Positions 12,543 to 23,330 of a DNA stretch of 64,000 nucleotides are shown here, one piece after another (the stretch's first letter is position 1; each line of letters opens with the position of its first letter). The DNA is from Liolophura sinensis (Eukaryota > Mollusca > Polyplacophora > Chitonida > Chitonidae). Made by a program: the position numbers and the translations under genes. The stretch is taken from NCBI RefSeq assembly GCF_032854445.1, contig NC_088307.1, positions 26,302,046 to 26,366,045 of the forward strand. The letters run 5' to 3'. The notes beneath the pieces were generated by a model that was not told the origin of the DNA, made no database searches, and worked only from the letters and a program-made list of their open reading frames with translations.

Positions 12543-13060
12543 GTCAAAACGTGTCGTGTTGCTTTGACTTCAAAAGGTATCAGATATAACGGTTGAAACG
12601 GTTGAAATTTAATACAACTTACACAGAGAGAACAACGCGTAAATCAACGATCTCTGTCACACGACGTTGGACAGAGAAATTCATGATTCCAACTCTGTCG
12701 TTTGTAGAACATTGGTGATAAAGTGTGGTGACAGGTAGCCCTTTACTAAGAGTGCAAACAAATCAGGACGTCACATGTGGGATATGGGCAGATGTCATTG
12801 GTGGTGGAAAGGCTCAAGGTATGTTCTAGGTGAATATATGTAACTAGGTTTGGACTTTTACGCTTTCAGTTGTGATTTGATTCCAACTGAATATATTCAA
12901 CGTGGCTGTCTAATTGAACACGATGAACATAGAATCCCTGGCTCCGCGTTATGTGGAATTAGAAACAATCATGCAACAGTGCTTAAGATTCCGCACGCTC
13001 TGTGCATATTTGCTCAGAAATCTACTGAGAAATGAGTAAATGTGTTTGTCAAGGAAGCAA

Positions 13061-16000
13061 AGCACCAGCCACGACATGTCAAATATAATCTCTCGACGTT
13101 TCGCGCGGAATTCAGATGCAAACGGCTACGCAAAAATACATGTTTGTTTCACGTTGCCTTGGTAAATGCAGCGGAAGATAAATAATTTGATAGTCCGCTA
13201 GGGGAGCTCTAATTGCGATTTTGTGCATTCGCGTTCCGTTCTTGATCTGTGCCACTCAGACTTATTAACGCGACGTGTCAATTTAGAGCGATATTGCGGG
13301 TGTCTGTTGGGGTGTTTATACCTAAATTACTGCCGGGGTTTCAGTCCATTGACAAAGGTCTCTCTCCTTAATGATCAACATTACAACCTTTTTCTCCCCT
13401 CCCTAACTGACAAATATAGTTCTCGGACCATATCAGGTACTATGACCAAACCTTACTGTCAGCGATGCACCACTACAGCTTTTTTATTTGAACTTTGATA
13501 TGGAATTCACGCCTGGAATATCCACTGTCTGCTCGACATCATTGAAAACTGATGACCGCTTCTCTTTTGTGTCTTACCGGCTTTAGTTCCTATTTGTATA
13601 ATTTCATACACACCTATATCTTTGGGAGGAAGTGTTAATCGTTGTTTTGGAAATGGATGTTGCGATTATCGACTTGGAACACCCTTTACGGACTACGAAT
13701 GGTATACGAATATCAGACGCCTAAATTCATCTGTAAATCTACTTTCTTTACCCTTTGTATTGTTTCAATGTGATTGTATGTTAAATCTGATGACAAGACA
13801 GCATTTTGAGAAATTCTAGACCAGTGACGTCTAATAAACTGCAGTTAACACCATTGCATTTTTTACCTACTTCAGCTTAAGCCATGGTTCTGGGCAGCTT
13901 GTATTTTGCTACTATTTATGCATATCCATGGACAGTCAGAATAAAACCCAGACTGAGGTAAATTAACAAGAGGTTGCATTTCACCGATTACCAGCTTACG
14001 TGTGACCATTTGCCAGCTATCAGATTGTCGTTGCTGCTCTGGTCTCTCCATGCTGTACGCCTGTAATTATAATGCATGAAAATTTCTCTAAAATTTTGTC
14101 AATTTTCTTGGACGTATACATAACGTACGTGATTTAGTGACTGATGTAGATCGTTTCGAAAGTTCAGTAAGTTTTGTGGTCATGCAGAACACGTCAATAC
14201 GTCTACATACGTCAATATGCTTTGGAGAGAAGTTGGAGAGAAGCTACACATAAGCTAAAACCACATTAGTCATGGATTGGAAATACGTTTTGGGTACGTT
14301 AGACTTTATCTCCAAGTACTTTGACACATGAGTAACTTACAAATAGCGTGTGTCAATGATTGTATAATATACAATCACCTACAAGATATGTGGACTTCTG
14401 TGAAAAATGTTTTCAACCACCTCAGCCTACTACGACGTGTACAAGCCTGCTTCAGCTTGCTTTTAATATTTATTAACTTATTCGACTACATCAGTGTATT
14501 TGGCAAAATGTCCATACGTTGGCATACGCTGGATAAATCGTCAAGCTGTGACAGTGCCTTAACCAAATTAGTGTGCAATGAGCTGGTTGTGTTCTCCTGT
14601 CTCAGTCACTCAGCAATAAAAGTGATATGTAACATGAAAACAAAGTTGTACATTGCTGTCCTGAAGACCCTTTGTCACCGCGAACAACGTAGGCCTATAG
14701 GTATATCGCTGGCGCGATTATTCTTCGCCCTTTAACGTATGATAATCTGAATTGGTTAATGAGGTTTGGTCATCTTGCAATGCATATGCTTCTCGCAAAA
14801 AAAGCTGACGAGTTTCATACACTAAGTAGATTTTTAGTTACACAATTCCAATTAACATGGCCAGAGGCCTGTTTTATGTCTGTCAGCAAGGAGCGAAAAA
14901 ATGTAACTTCTCAAATTGTGTTGTTCTCTTGGGATATGGCCGTATGGAGAATTGGAAAGATGCATAACTGTTAAAGCGTGATAAATGTTTGCGACTGAAT
15001 TTCACAAAACATTAACTTTCGGGTTTCAGATTTCAATAGTTGTTATTAGAAATAATGGTCTGGTTTGTTTCTGATTGGGTTCATTGATTGAAATTTCAAA
15101 ACGACACTGGCAAAGACACGTTTGCAGATTGGTCCATATTCCAAAATTTGTTCAAACGCTAAAACACGCTAAAAGGCCGTCCCAGAAATGGTGACTAGTT
15201 TTGCCCAGTAGTAACATAGCCTAAAGGCCTTGAGGAGAACTTGCATCGCTGCCAGTTGAACCGTTTATTCTGGAAAGAGAGACGATAAACAACAAACCAA
15301 AAATTATAAAATGTGAATGGGAAAATGATTGTCTGGAGCAAGGGCTTTTCAAAATTCTCAAAAACGCTACCCGTTCTAAAAGTATCTTGGCATTGGACTT
15401 ACCCAGAGATGAAAACAGTATATATCGTTATTTAGATTTTTATCAGTTTCGCGGGGAGATCATTTGTTCTCTGCCTATAAATCACACATATGCAGAGCGG
15501 TCGATAATCTGTTACTGGTTTACATCGGTCGTTTGCCAAGTTTCCTTCGGAGGCAAAGGTGATAGACGACAAAAAAGTAAAGTATTCTTCAATTCGGCAT
15601 TTACAACAACTAATCAATGAGATAATCAAAGAAGAGTGCAATTCAAAAATATAACTGTTCCTATACTAACTGTTTTTGACTTTGAAGCTCGATTCGAACA
15701 GAAGCAAAATGAATATAGCAATGCATTGTTATTGGGACTGAACTCCTAACGATCATGCAAACTTAAAACGGCATTTTGCACAAAATAAAAGTGATACTTG
15801 GTAAATGGTCTTACATAATACCAGTAAAACCCGGCCTCTAGTCAGTTAGGGTTTTATTCCAGCTGTCCATGTAAATGCTTAAATCATATCAGAATATAAA
15901 CCCTCAAGCAGCATATCTTCAGAAAATCTATATGACAGAAAAACACGCAGTGATGCTAATAGCGATCTATTGACCCTGGCCAAGTCACCTAATGCATTCA

Positions 16001-17230
16001 ACTGTTACAGTTAAGCCAATTTGGTCTAGTTCATCTAGAATACCAATGACAAGGTCAAGGCTTGTTCTGGGCGGCAGAGTGAATGACTGCCGAAGCCCTT
16101 GACAAATTTGCCCACACATTAGCTGCAGCGTAATGTGATTGGTTGGGAACAAGGTAGCAACAAGACACAACGGAGACAAGCCGTATTAAATTGATTATCC
16201 TGGTAAGAGCAATTCTTGCAGCGTTAAAAGCGAACAAGAGCAAGATGGAACAGTGAGGTTCCATAACTGAATATCAACACTTGAGCTAAGCAAAACCGGT
16301 GCAAATGACGGCGTATATAAACCAGATATGCACCGGATGTGAGGTAAAATGAGGATTGTGAAAGATGGAGCGTAGTTTTTAATTTGCGACATTCAGAATC
16401 AAAGAGGATCAAAAGTTCGTGTATCGTATATAGGATGTACAATAATTCTCAGATACCATGATCTTTGTCCTGAAGTTCAAACACTTTTTAAAATTAACTG
16501 GAAGAACCATTTAGATTCCTTGATTAAAACAAGTTCCACAAGTCTGAATTATTGTGAATGTCAAGAACACACTGGTGCAGGGATACTTATAGCCATTTCC
16601 ATCTTACTGACGGACTCCTTATATAACAGCACAGGTAATGCAAAAACATTGTCATAGACCAGCTACTGTGTTTAATTGACCAGGAGCATATCCTGTCTTT
16701 CAGGAGTAGTTTCTCCTCGCCTGTTAAAGCCTCCCGTGTGTCCAAATAGAAGGCAATACTTTAACACATGCAAACACCAGCTTGGCTCTCCGTTAGTCTC
16801 TTATAGGATAGGTGTTTTGACGTAGAAAGTAAATAGCGTTCCAGGAATATGCCAACAAGACCAGTACGCGCTTTCTAGAAAGTCATTAATAATATGTTTT
16901 CAGTATTTATGTCAAAACGTGTCGTCTTGCTTTGAGCTATCAAATATAATGGTTGAAATTCATGATAACATACAGAAAGAGAGAGCACTGAGCATATTGG
17001 CAATAGGGGAGTGACCTTCAACTTCGTTCATACGACTTTGGACAGACAATTTCTTGATTCCGACTTTGTTGCTTGTAGCGCCTTGGTGACAAAGTGAGGT
17101 AGATAACACTCAAAGAGTTGTATGTTTAGTCCTTTGTCACTACCTGTAGTCTTTCACCAAGATTTGAAACAAATTAGGACGTAAAATGTGGGACTGTTCA
17201 TCAGTATCTTGAGAAAGTATGGAAATTTAC
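13061..17230 (+). repeat. Long repeat (LR) copy 5 of 5, with unrelated middle
   Basis: The lead (13,065-13,140) and the segment 13,195-13,500 match 3,280-3,790. A non-LR stretch follows (13,500-15,110) that holds a plus-strand copy of element X. The middle modules resume at about 15,170 (matches 1,070, 5,860), then 15,980-16,410, and the late modules run to about 17,230. The array ends here; nothing further right in the window matches. No gene is recognised; open frames in this stretch do not resemble proteins. Confidence 0.7.
13767..14065 (+). repeat. Interspersed 'element X', plus strand
   Basis: Landmarks are GACGTCTAATAAACTGCAGT, TTAAGCCATGG, ACGTGTGACCATTTGCCAGC and TCGTTGCTGCTCTGGTC. 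The same succession recurs at 18,856-19,090, 46,790-46,975 and 47,290-47,530, more weakly at 17,975-18,185. It occurs in reverse orientation inside LR copies 1, 3, 4 and 5 (near 1,700-1,935, 6,470-6,715, 9,300-9,545 and 15,790-15,990). There is no coding capacity, terminal inverted repeat or tRNA box. The family is not recognised. Confidence 0.65.
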
Positions 17231-17974
17231 ACAAGGCTTCCCCCTCCCATAATTCTGATCACCATATCGAGGTGGTACAAAATTATCTAAATATCGTGTC
17301 ACTATAACGGTTTGTAAACAATGATTCACTCGTCACAATTGCTGCTGTGTACACATATCACAACGATAACGTATCGGTGTACAAATAAAATGACATGGTG
17401 CATTTATAGTAACTTTGGCTGCTTTGTGTGCGTCACAAGATAACATAAGCGATTCCCCTCTAAAAATCATTCGCTGCTCCGTAAACCACTGGCTTGCCTG
17501 GTCGAATTACCATTATCTACTGGAATATAGGGAGTTCCCTATGACTTATGCGTCTGGTGAAAATGAACTGTTCTCTTTTCTATTGATTTAATAAGGCTTA
17601 TCGTGCTTTCTGAAGGACATGCTATGCCCTGCCTGAAGTGGTTTGGGTTAGTACCTTGTGGTGCGATGTTGGTACGCCAACAAAGCTTTTCATGTTCTTA
17701 TTCGCTAACCCATGAATAAGTCTAAAAAGATCGCGCGTATCAAGCATTTTGAGTACCCTAATGAACTAGGTCAATAAACCCCGCCCATAAATATGGTACA
17801 CATGGAGAGCTCACAGATAATAGAACCAACACTATGATCTTATATGAAATTCGGTAGATGTCAGCTGCACGTATTCCACAAAATACTACTTACACACTCA
17901 TCTCGCTCAGCCCAGTGAATATATTTGTGTCGGGTGTGGCAAACTTATTTATTTATTTATTTATTTGCCAATAA
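17231..17974. other. Unique intergenic sequence, no gene seen
   Basis: No splice-flanked open frame, repeat match or RNA gene is evident. A (TTTA)n stretch at 17,948-17,966 marks the approach to the next repeat. Confidence 0.5.
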
Positions 17975-18185
17975 CCAGTGGTTTACATGTTTAATAAATT
18001 GCCTTTAACATCACTGCTTTTCCCTATTTTGCTTAAGACGAGGAGGCAAGTTGTTGTATAAGTTGCTTCTATTTAAGTTTTCTCATCCATCGAAGAGGAT
18101 GGATGTCTCCGGCTACGGGTGACAATTTTGCATTACATTGTCGTCGCTGTTCTGGTTTTACTCTCTACTGTAGTCTTTTATGCCC
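17975..18185 (+). repeat. Element X, degenerate copy
   Basis: TTTAATAAATTGC, AACATCACTGC, TTGCTTAAGACGAGG and CGTCGCTGTTCTGGTTTTAC follow the order seen in the copy at 13,767, with many substitutions. Confidence 0.45.
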
Positions 18186-18639
18186 CACCTTTCTGTTCTG
18201 CTAACCAGGCAGAAGTCTTAAAAACCTGTGTAGTTAAGCTCTACATCCTTGCGTGACCGTGGTCCTACTATCGTCAGGTAAAGAAGAACACGTGGGCACA
18301 CAGGCTATAAAAGAAAATTACACTGAGAAAGGCTGCCACCCAGACATTCAGGATACTGTCAGCGACGACGTATAAATACCATACTCATTTCTCGGAAAGG
18401 CAGGAGAGGTTGCCTCAATCGGCTTATCCGATTCTTTTCCATTCTTCTAAGAACTGTGTGTATGTTGCTTACTTTAAAGTATTCGTTTATTATTGATAGG
18501 GACAGCTTCAGTCTGAATAGTATAATTATAGTGTGCTTGTACACCAGGATTTTCTCCTGGATTAAGCATTCCAGAGGCCTGTTAACTTTGGGTTGGTTTT
18601 ACATGTAAATGTATATACAATTAAAGACTAAAGCATAGA

Positions 18640-18702
18640 AGGCGAAATCCAGAGCAGTGACTACAGTGTGATAGTGGACTAATGGTCCCAGGTATTGCTG
18701 GT
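18640..18702 (-). repeat. Element X, end fragment
   Basis: GAAATCCAGAGCAGTGAC and ACAGTGTGATAGTGG are the complement of the CTGCTCTGG...AGCTATCACAC end of element X, directly before a Meta-SINE fragment. Confidence 0.45.
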
Positions 18703-18705
18703 GAG

Positions 18706-18785
18706 TTTCCTCCCACCATAATGCTGACCGCCGTCATATAAATGAAATATTCTGGAGTACGGCCTAAAACACCGATAAAATAAAT
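18706..18785 (+). mobile_element. Meta-SINE-type SINE, 5'-truncated
   Basis: Only the 3' half is present: TTTCCTCCCACCATAATGCT, the CCGTCATATAA block, AGTACGGCCTAAAACACCG and a short AT tail. Confidence 0.85.
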
Positions 18786-18855
18786 CATCCTAACATTAAT
18801 AGAGAAATCCGGTCATTTGTCATTTTACCTTGGTTAGGATTTAGTTATTTGTTTA

Positions 18856-19090
18856 CCAGTGCATAACGTCTAATTAGTTGCAATAAACATCACTACATTT
18901 GTTTGTCTAGTTATTTCCGCAAGGGCCATGGTAGTATAGTTGTAAGCTGCATATATATATGCATATACATGAATAATTAGAATGAAACTCCAATTGATTT
19001 CCAATGACAAGGCCCCGTTTTTAACCCGTGACCATTTTACCAGCTATCACACTGCCGCGATGATAGCTTTTCCTCTCTATTCTGCGTGTT
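18856..19090 (+). repeat. Element X, plus strand
   Basis: ACGTCTAATTAGTTGCAAT, CATCACTACATTTG, GGGCCATGG, CGTGACCATTTTACCAGC and the CTCTCTATTCTGCG end recur in the standard order. A (TA)n stretch near 18,951 is private to this copy. Confidence 0.65.
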
Positions 19091-19344
19091 TTTCTTTCAG
19101 ATTATATTTCACGTCATTACCAACATGGCACCGAATTTGTCCAGCTTATTTGGTTGGATCTGTGTACAGCTATATGTTGGTTACTTGACAGCGTTGCAGT
19201 CAATGTTGCAGTCAGATATTTAAAAGATATTTGTAAGCATAGTAAGATATATTGTTCACTAATTATATTTAGCGTTGGATTTTTCTCAGGTTTTAATGGC
19301 GTCTGTTTCACAGTTGTTAAGGGAAATCGTCTTCACCCAGTCGT

Positions 19345-19548
19345 CCCCATGGCCAAGTGATTAGTGTCCCAGCACAGATTAATTAACACAGGCGCCTCTT
19401 TCGTAGGTGCGAAAGTCGGTCCAAAACCTGCGGATGGTAGTGGGTTTCCCCCGGTCTCCGCCCGGTTTCCTCCCACAATATTGCTCACTGCCGCCCTATA
19501 AATGAAACATTCTTGAATACTAGGTAAAACACAAATCAAATAAATACA
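19345..19548 (+). mobile_element. Meta-SINE-type SINE with a divergent head
   Basis: The central and 3' domains are typical (CTGCGGATGGTAGTGGG, GGTTTCCTCCCACAATATTG, AATCAAATAAATA). The first 80 bases (GTCCCCATGGCCAAGTGATT onwards) do not match the head of the full copy at 21,568, so this may be a subfamily with another tRNA-like head. Confidence 0.75.
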
Positions 19549-19677
19549 TAAATCACAGGGTGAAACAATAAAATACATGCATACATTGTGTAAGCTATGT
19601 GTTCCCAATCACAACTTCCCTCTAGGTGCGATAGCCCTAAAGTTTTTGGGACGATCCCATCCTTTGTATGCAACTGC

Positions 19678-19799
19678 TTAAACGACGGAGGCCAGCATTA
19701 TGGTGGGAGGAAACCGGGCAGAGCCCGGGGAAACCCACGACCATCCGCAGGATGTTGACAGACCTTTCCACGTACGGCCGGAGAGGAGCCGGCTTAAAT
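19678..19799 (-). mobile_element. Meta-SINE-type SINE, central fragment, minus strand
   Basis: CGACGGAGGCCAGCATTATG, GGTGGGAGGAAACCGGGC and CACGTACGGCCGGAGAGG are complements of the central domain. Both the head and the 3' tail are missing. Confidence 0.8.
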
Positions 19800-21350
19800 G
19801 GTCTGACATGAAGTCCTCTGCACGGAGATGACTTGCCTTTGCACGGAGAATACCATTGGCCTACATATTGCAGACATTTGTGTTGCTTCAAGTCATAAAA
19901 CTGACCAACGTCGTATAAGTGAACTGATGTCGCCAACAACAAATCACGTGAAGAAATCTCAAACATGGTTCGCAAACAGTTTACAATACACGTGAAAATA
20001 CATTGTTTGTAATGACCGATAACATGACAGTTAACTAGTTAACTTTTCACGCCATTTATCTTCCAGGATTTAAACCTGTGTTGTTTCTGTATGTTAACAC
20101 AAAGACGTCATGCTGAACTGCCACGTGTACAGTATTAATGGGTAGTCTTTTTTCTTTCTTTTTTTTTAATAACAAAGGTAACAAAAAATTATTTCTTTTT
20201 CGGATCATTAATAACATCAGAGCATCAAGCATCAGCATTTCCATTCTACCCTGGTAAGTTCATATTTCACGATCTGAGTTGATATAATCGGTTTTATTGA
20301 ACTTGCGGGCAATACCGGCTATACACAGGCGCCAGAGCGTAATGGTAAATCTGTCTCCTGAAAGGATTTAAGAGAAGAAAGTGAGATGTAATTACACAAT
20401 GTGAAACGCAAGCACGTTGATAGTCCTGGAAACGCCATTTGTAATCCACAATTACTTTACATGTCTGGAATTTTTTTTGGACAGAAAGGCTAACCACTAA
20501 AGTGATTATATACAAGTTCAAAAATGTCCCCGGGGACACAAATCTGTACAAACTGACAAGCGCTTGACAAATGCTTGTAGATTTTGCGGGAAGGGCCAAA
20601 GACGTCGCAATGTATTTGACCCTCTTCATGCACGTTACATATCGTGGGCCAAAAGACATGATGATTATGATACAAAGTTTCTTACTTGACATTGTATAAG
20701 TATACGACTCGTGGGGAAAGGAATGAATGAAGCGGTGATAAGGGAGGGATGGTGGTAGGGGTCGGTGGGGGGGAGGCGCCAGCTGTATCGTGGGGATAAA
20801 ATCTTGCTACTGCCTCTGCTGCTCTACCGATGACTCCAGCAATCCAGGCGTCCGGGCCACTTTACAAAATCGTCTCTAATTTTCATCAAACGTGCCCCAT
20901 AATTTTGTATTCACGGTATGAATCAACATGGCTAAGGCTATCTTGAATTTTCCTAGATTTTGGATTTTAACACATGAAGAGAAGATAGTGCAAAATAGCG
21001 CATCAGAAAGTAGATAACTTCAGAGTGCATCATTGTTTGATGTGTCGACAAGAAATTAAATCCTATTTACACTTTCTAAAAATTTGATTTAAGTCAGAAA
21101 GTTAAAAAATTTTTCAAAAATGTGGTTTTAAAATGCTCATAATTATTATTTTCTTTGTTATTCTCATCACAGACTGATCATTTGATAGTATTTCAACATT
21201 TCGTTTATGGTGTGTAAAAGCTGAGGGCCTCATTATTACCACTTAGTCATAAGAATATCCATAAAGATATCCATGTAAAGTAATATTCAAAACGTATATT
21301 TACTGAACAATGGAGCTTCCTCTCTGCTCGTACTTTGTCGTCTACAAAGC
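19800..21350. other. No gene recognised
   Basis: Several short open frames on the minus strand (for example 132 codons at 20,294-20,692) have no recognisable domain, no protein-like composition and no splice context. The stretch is moderately AT-rich with short homopolymers (T run at 20,150-20,168, G run near 20,767). Confidence 0.5.
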
Positions 21351-21354
21351 AAGC

Positions 21355-21412
21355 TGTGGATGGTGGTGGGTTTCCCAGGACACTTCTCGGTTTTTCCTCA
21401 CCAGACGCGATT
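21355..21412 (+). mobile_element. Meta-SINE central-domain relic
   Basis: CTGTGGATGGTGGTGGGTTT followed by CCAGGACACTTCTCGG and TTTTCCTCACCAG matches the start of the central domain, degraded. Confidence 0.45.
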
Positions 21413-21567
21413 TCAAGACTATAATATCGATGCAGAAAATGTTACAATAAGAGAAGCATAAAAATTTGGTTCAACGATTCTCTTTACACTCACAAAATTA
21501 ATCTGCCAATTTTAATAAAAAATCTGTAGTCTTTTTTATGCTAAAATGTATTCTGCTAATATAACAT

Positions 21568-21831
21568 GGGGCCTCCGTGGCTCAGTCGGTTAGCGCGCTA
21601 AGGCAGCGTAGTGACCCAGAAGCCTCTCACCAATGCGGTCGCTGTGAGTTCAAGATCAGCTCATGTTGGCTTCCTCTCCGGCCGTACGTGGGAAGGTCTG
21701 CCAGCAACCTGCTGATGGTCCTGGGTTTCCCCCGGGCTGTGCCCGGTTTCCACCCACCATAATGCTGGCCGCCGGCGTATAAGTGAAATATTCTTATATT
21801 TAGCGTAAAACACCAATCAAATAAAAAAAAA
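21568..21831 (+). mobile_element. Full-length Meta-SINE-type SINE with 14-bp target duplication
   Basis: This is the reference copy in the window. The head has a perfect box A (TGGCTCAGTCGG, 21,578-21,589) and a B-box-like AGTTCAAGATC (21,647-21,657). It is followed by the linker TCTCCGGCCGTACGTGGGAA, the central domain with GGGTTTCCCCCGGG and CCACCATAATGCTGGC, the 3' domain with GTAAAACACCAATCAAATA and an A-rich tail. The identical 14-mer TGCTAATATAACAT flanks both ends (21,554-21,567 and 21,832-21,845). That proves a discrete retroposition event and fixes the element at 264 bp. Confidence 0.95.
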
Positions 21832-22045
21832 TGCTAATATAACATAATATTCTGTCATATTTAGCGTAATATCTTGTTAGTCTAATAGACTCTCTATGTT
21901 GAGTTAATAGAATATATACACAGAATATATTCTGCAACAGCAGAATAGCGTTTAGCATCACTCAGACAACAGTCTTCCTGTTAAAATTAGGAGATTAATT
22001 TTTGAGTGTAATATCACGAGTATGGTTGTTCCTGGTGAGTTGTTC

Positions 22046-22203
22046 ATTTATTTGATTCGTGTAGCACGCTTACTTCACTAATACGACATCGGCCAAAGTA
22101 TGGTGGGAGAAAACCAGCCGAACAAAAGCTGGTTGCTGACAGACCTTCCCACGAAAGACCGGTGAGGAAGCCAGCGTGATCTGAGCTTGAAATAGAAACG
22201 GCA
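22046..22203 (-). mobile_element. Meta-SINE-type SINE, diverged, minus strand
   Basis: Complement of the 3' domain (ATTTGATTCGTGTAGCACG), the central domain (GTATGGTGGGAGAAAACCAG) and the linker (CTTCCCACGAAAGACCGG). It is strongly mutated and lacks most of the head. Confidence 0.75.
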
Positions 22204-23145
22204 TTTGTTTTCTGAAAACCCACACATGAAGGAAATGGCGTTATAGCATTATTTGCGCGATCGTGTAGCTTTAAACAGTAGCAAATTACTCCTAGCACCT
22301 TGTTTAAGCAGAATTAAGAAAATACTGCACTGATGTGAAACACAGTTTATTAGACGCGTAATCCACTGGTTATTGACAAAAAAGTATAGTATTGCCCAGA
22401 AAATATTTGTCACTGTCGTGATAGTAATAGGCAAGGTCCCATTTCCCGTTATTTCACGCCTCAAAAACTGAGCTCGTCGTCAATTCATAGTGGCTGTCGT
22501 GTAACAACGAAGGTAACTCAAAACAGACCTATTTCTGGCTCACTTAGATATAGGAACAGAGTGCTTGGGCCTGTGGAAAGGGAGCCTTGTAACCGTGATT
22601 ACAAAACCCATTCGTCCATGGTTGCAGAGATTATGTCACGGTCTTGCCTGATTTAACTGGAATCAATATTACTTATCGAGGGTCCTGGGGGTCGATTCGA
22701 ACAGCCTTCTAGACCTCGGATTATGCAGCTTGTTTATATTGGTAACTGGGCAGTACATATATGCCACCAGCGGTTGATTAGTTATGTCAACCACTATTGG
22801 GATTTTTAAAAAAATATGGTAATTGATTACGCGTTTTTCTTTTTTTTGTTTTTGTTTTTTTTCGCAAATAAATAAGTACAGGTTTATTCGTAATCGCAAT
22901 GGTATTGAATGCACACACGAAACGTTCAATGCCAGCCAATGCAGGCAATTCGATAGAATTCTCTACCGCTGGTTTCCAGGTGACAGAAGCAGTTGTTGGA
23001 GCTCATAGTGCTATTTACGCAACCTTACGTTCGGAGACGAGCATATATCCTCCACCAGTATAGGTACTATCGACGCACTAGCCACAAGACCAATTGCTAA
23101 AACAGCGTTCAACACAAACCACCAAAGATATTTATTTATTTATTA
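22204..23145. other. No gene recognised
   Basis: A B-box-like element on the minus strand (complement of GTCGATTCGAACAG at about 22,690) hints at another SINE relic. A T-rich tract lies at 22,833-22,861. No supported exon. Confidence 0.45.
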
Positions 23146-23330
23146 ATTTATTTGTTTAGTGTTTTATGCGGCACTTCTACGACGGCGACCAGGATTAAGG
23201 TGAGAAAATATCGGGCATAAACGGGGGGGGGGGGGGGGGGAACCACGACCATCCGTTGCTGGCAGACCTTCCCGGAGAGGAAGACAGCATGAGCCGGACT
23301 TGAACTCACAGCGACCGCATTGGTTCGTTA
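23146..23330 (-). mobile_element. Meta-SINE-type SINE with expanded G run, minus strand
   Basis: Complement of the 3' domain (TAGTGTTTTATGCGGC), the central domain and the head box B region (GACTTGAACTCACAGCGACC). Eighteen consecutive G at 23,223-23,240 replace the CCCCCGGG part of the central domain. The head ends before box A. Confidence 0.85.

Larger units (their letters stand above)
8800..13060 (+). repeat. Long repeat (LR) copy 4 of 5, split by an insertion
   Basis: Middle modules (8,800-9,956) match 1,218-2,350 and 6,003-7,125. The repeat then stops and resumes at about 11,688 with CATGAACTTTGTCCTGAAG, continuing through the late modules to the GAAAGGCTCAAGGTATG module at 12,805-13,000. 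Comparison with 7,120-7,190 and 16,390-16,465 shows only about 50 bases of the unit are lost at the break, so the two halves are one copy interrupted by unrelated DNA at 9,957-11,687. Confidence 0.7.

Noticed and set aside
14328-14735. 135-codon open frame as a gene
   Set aside because: Unrecognised, random-looking composition, isolated in a non-conserved part of LR copy 5.
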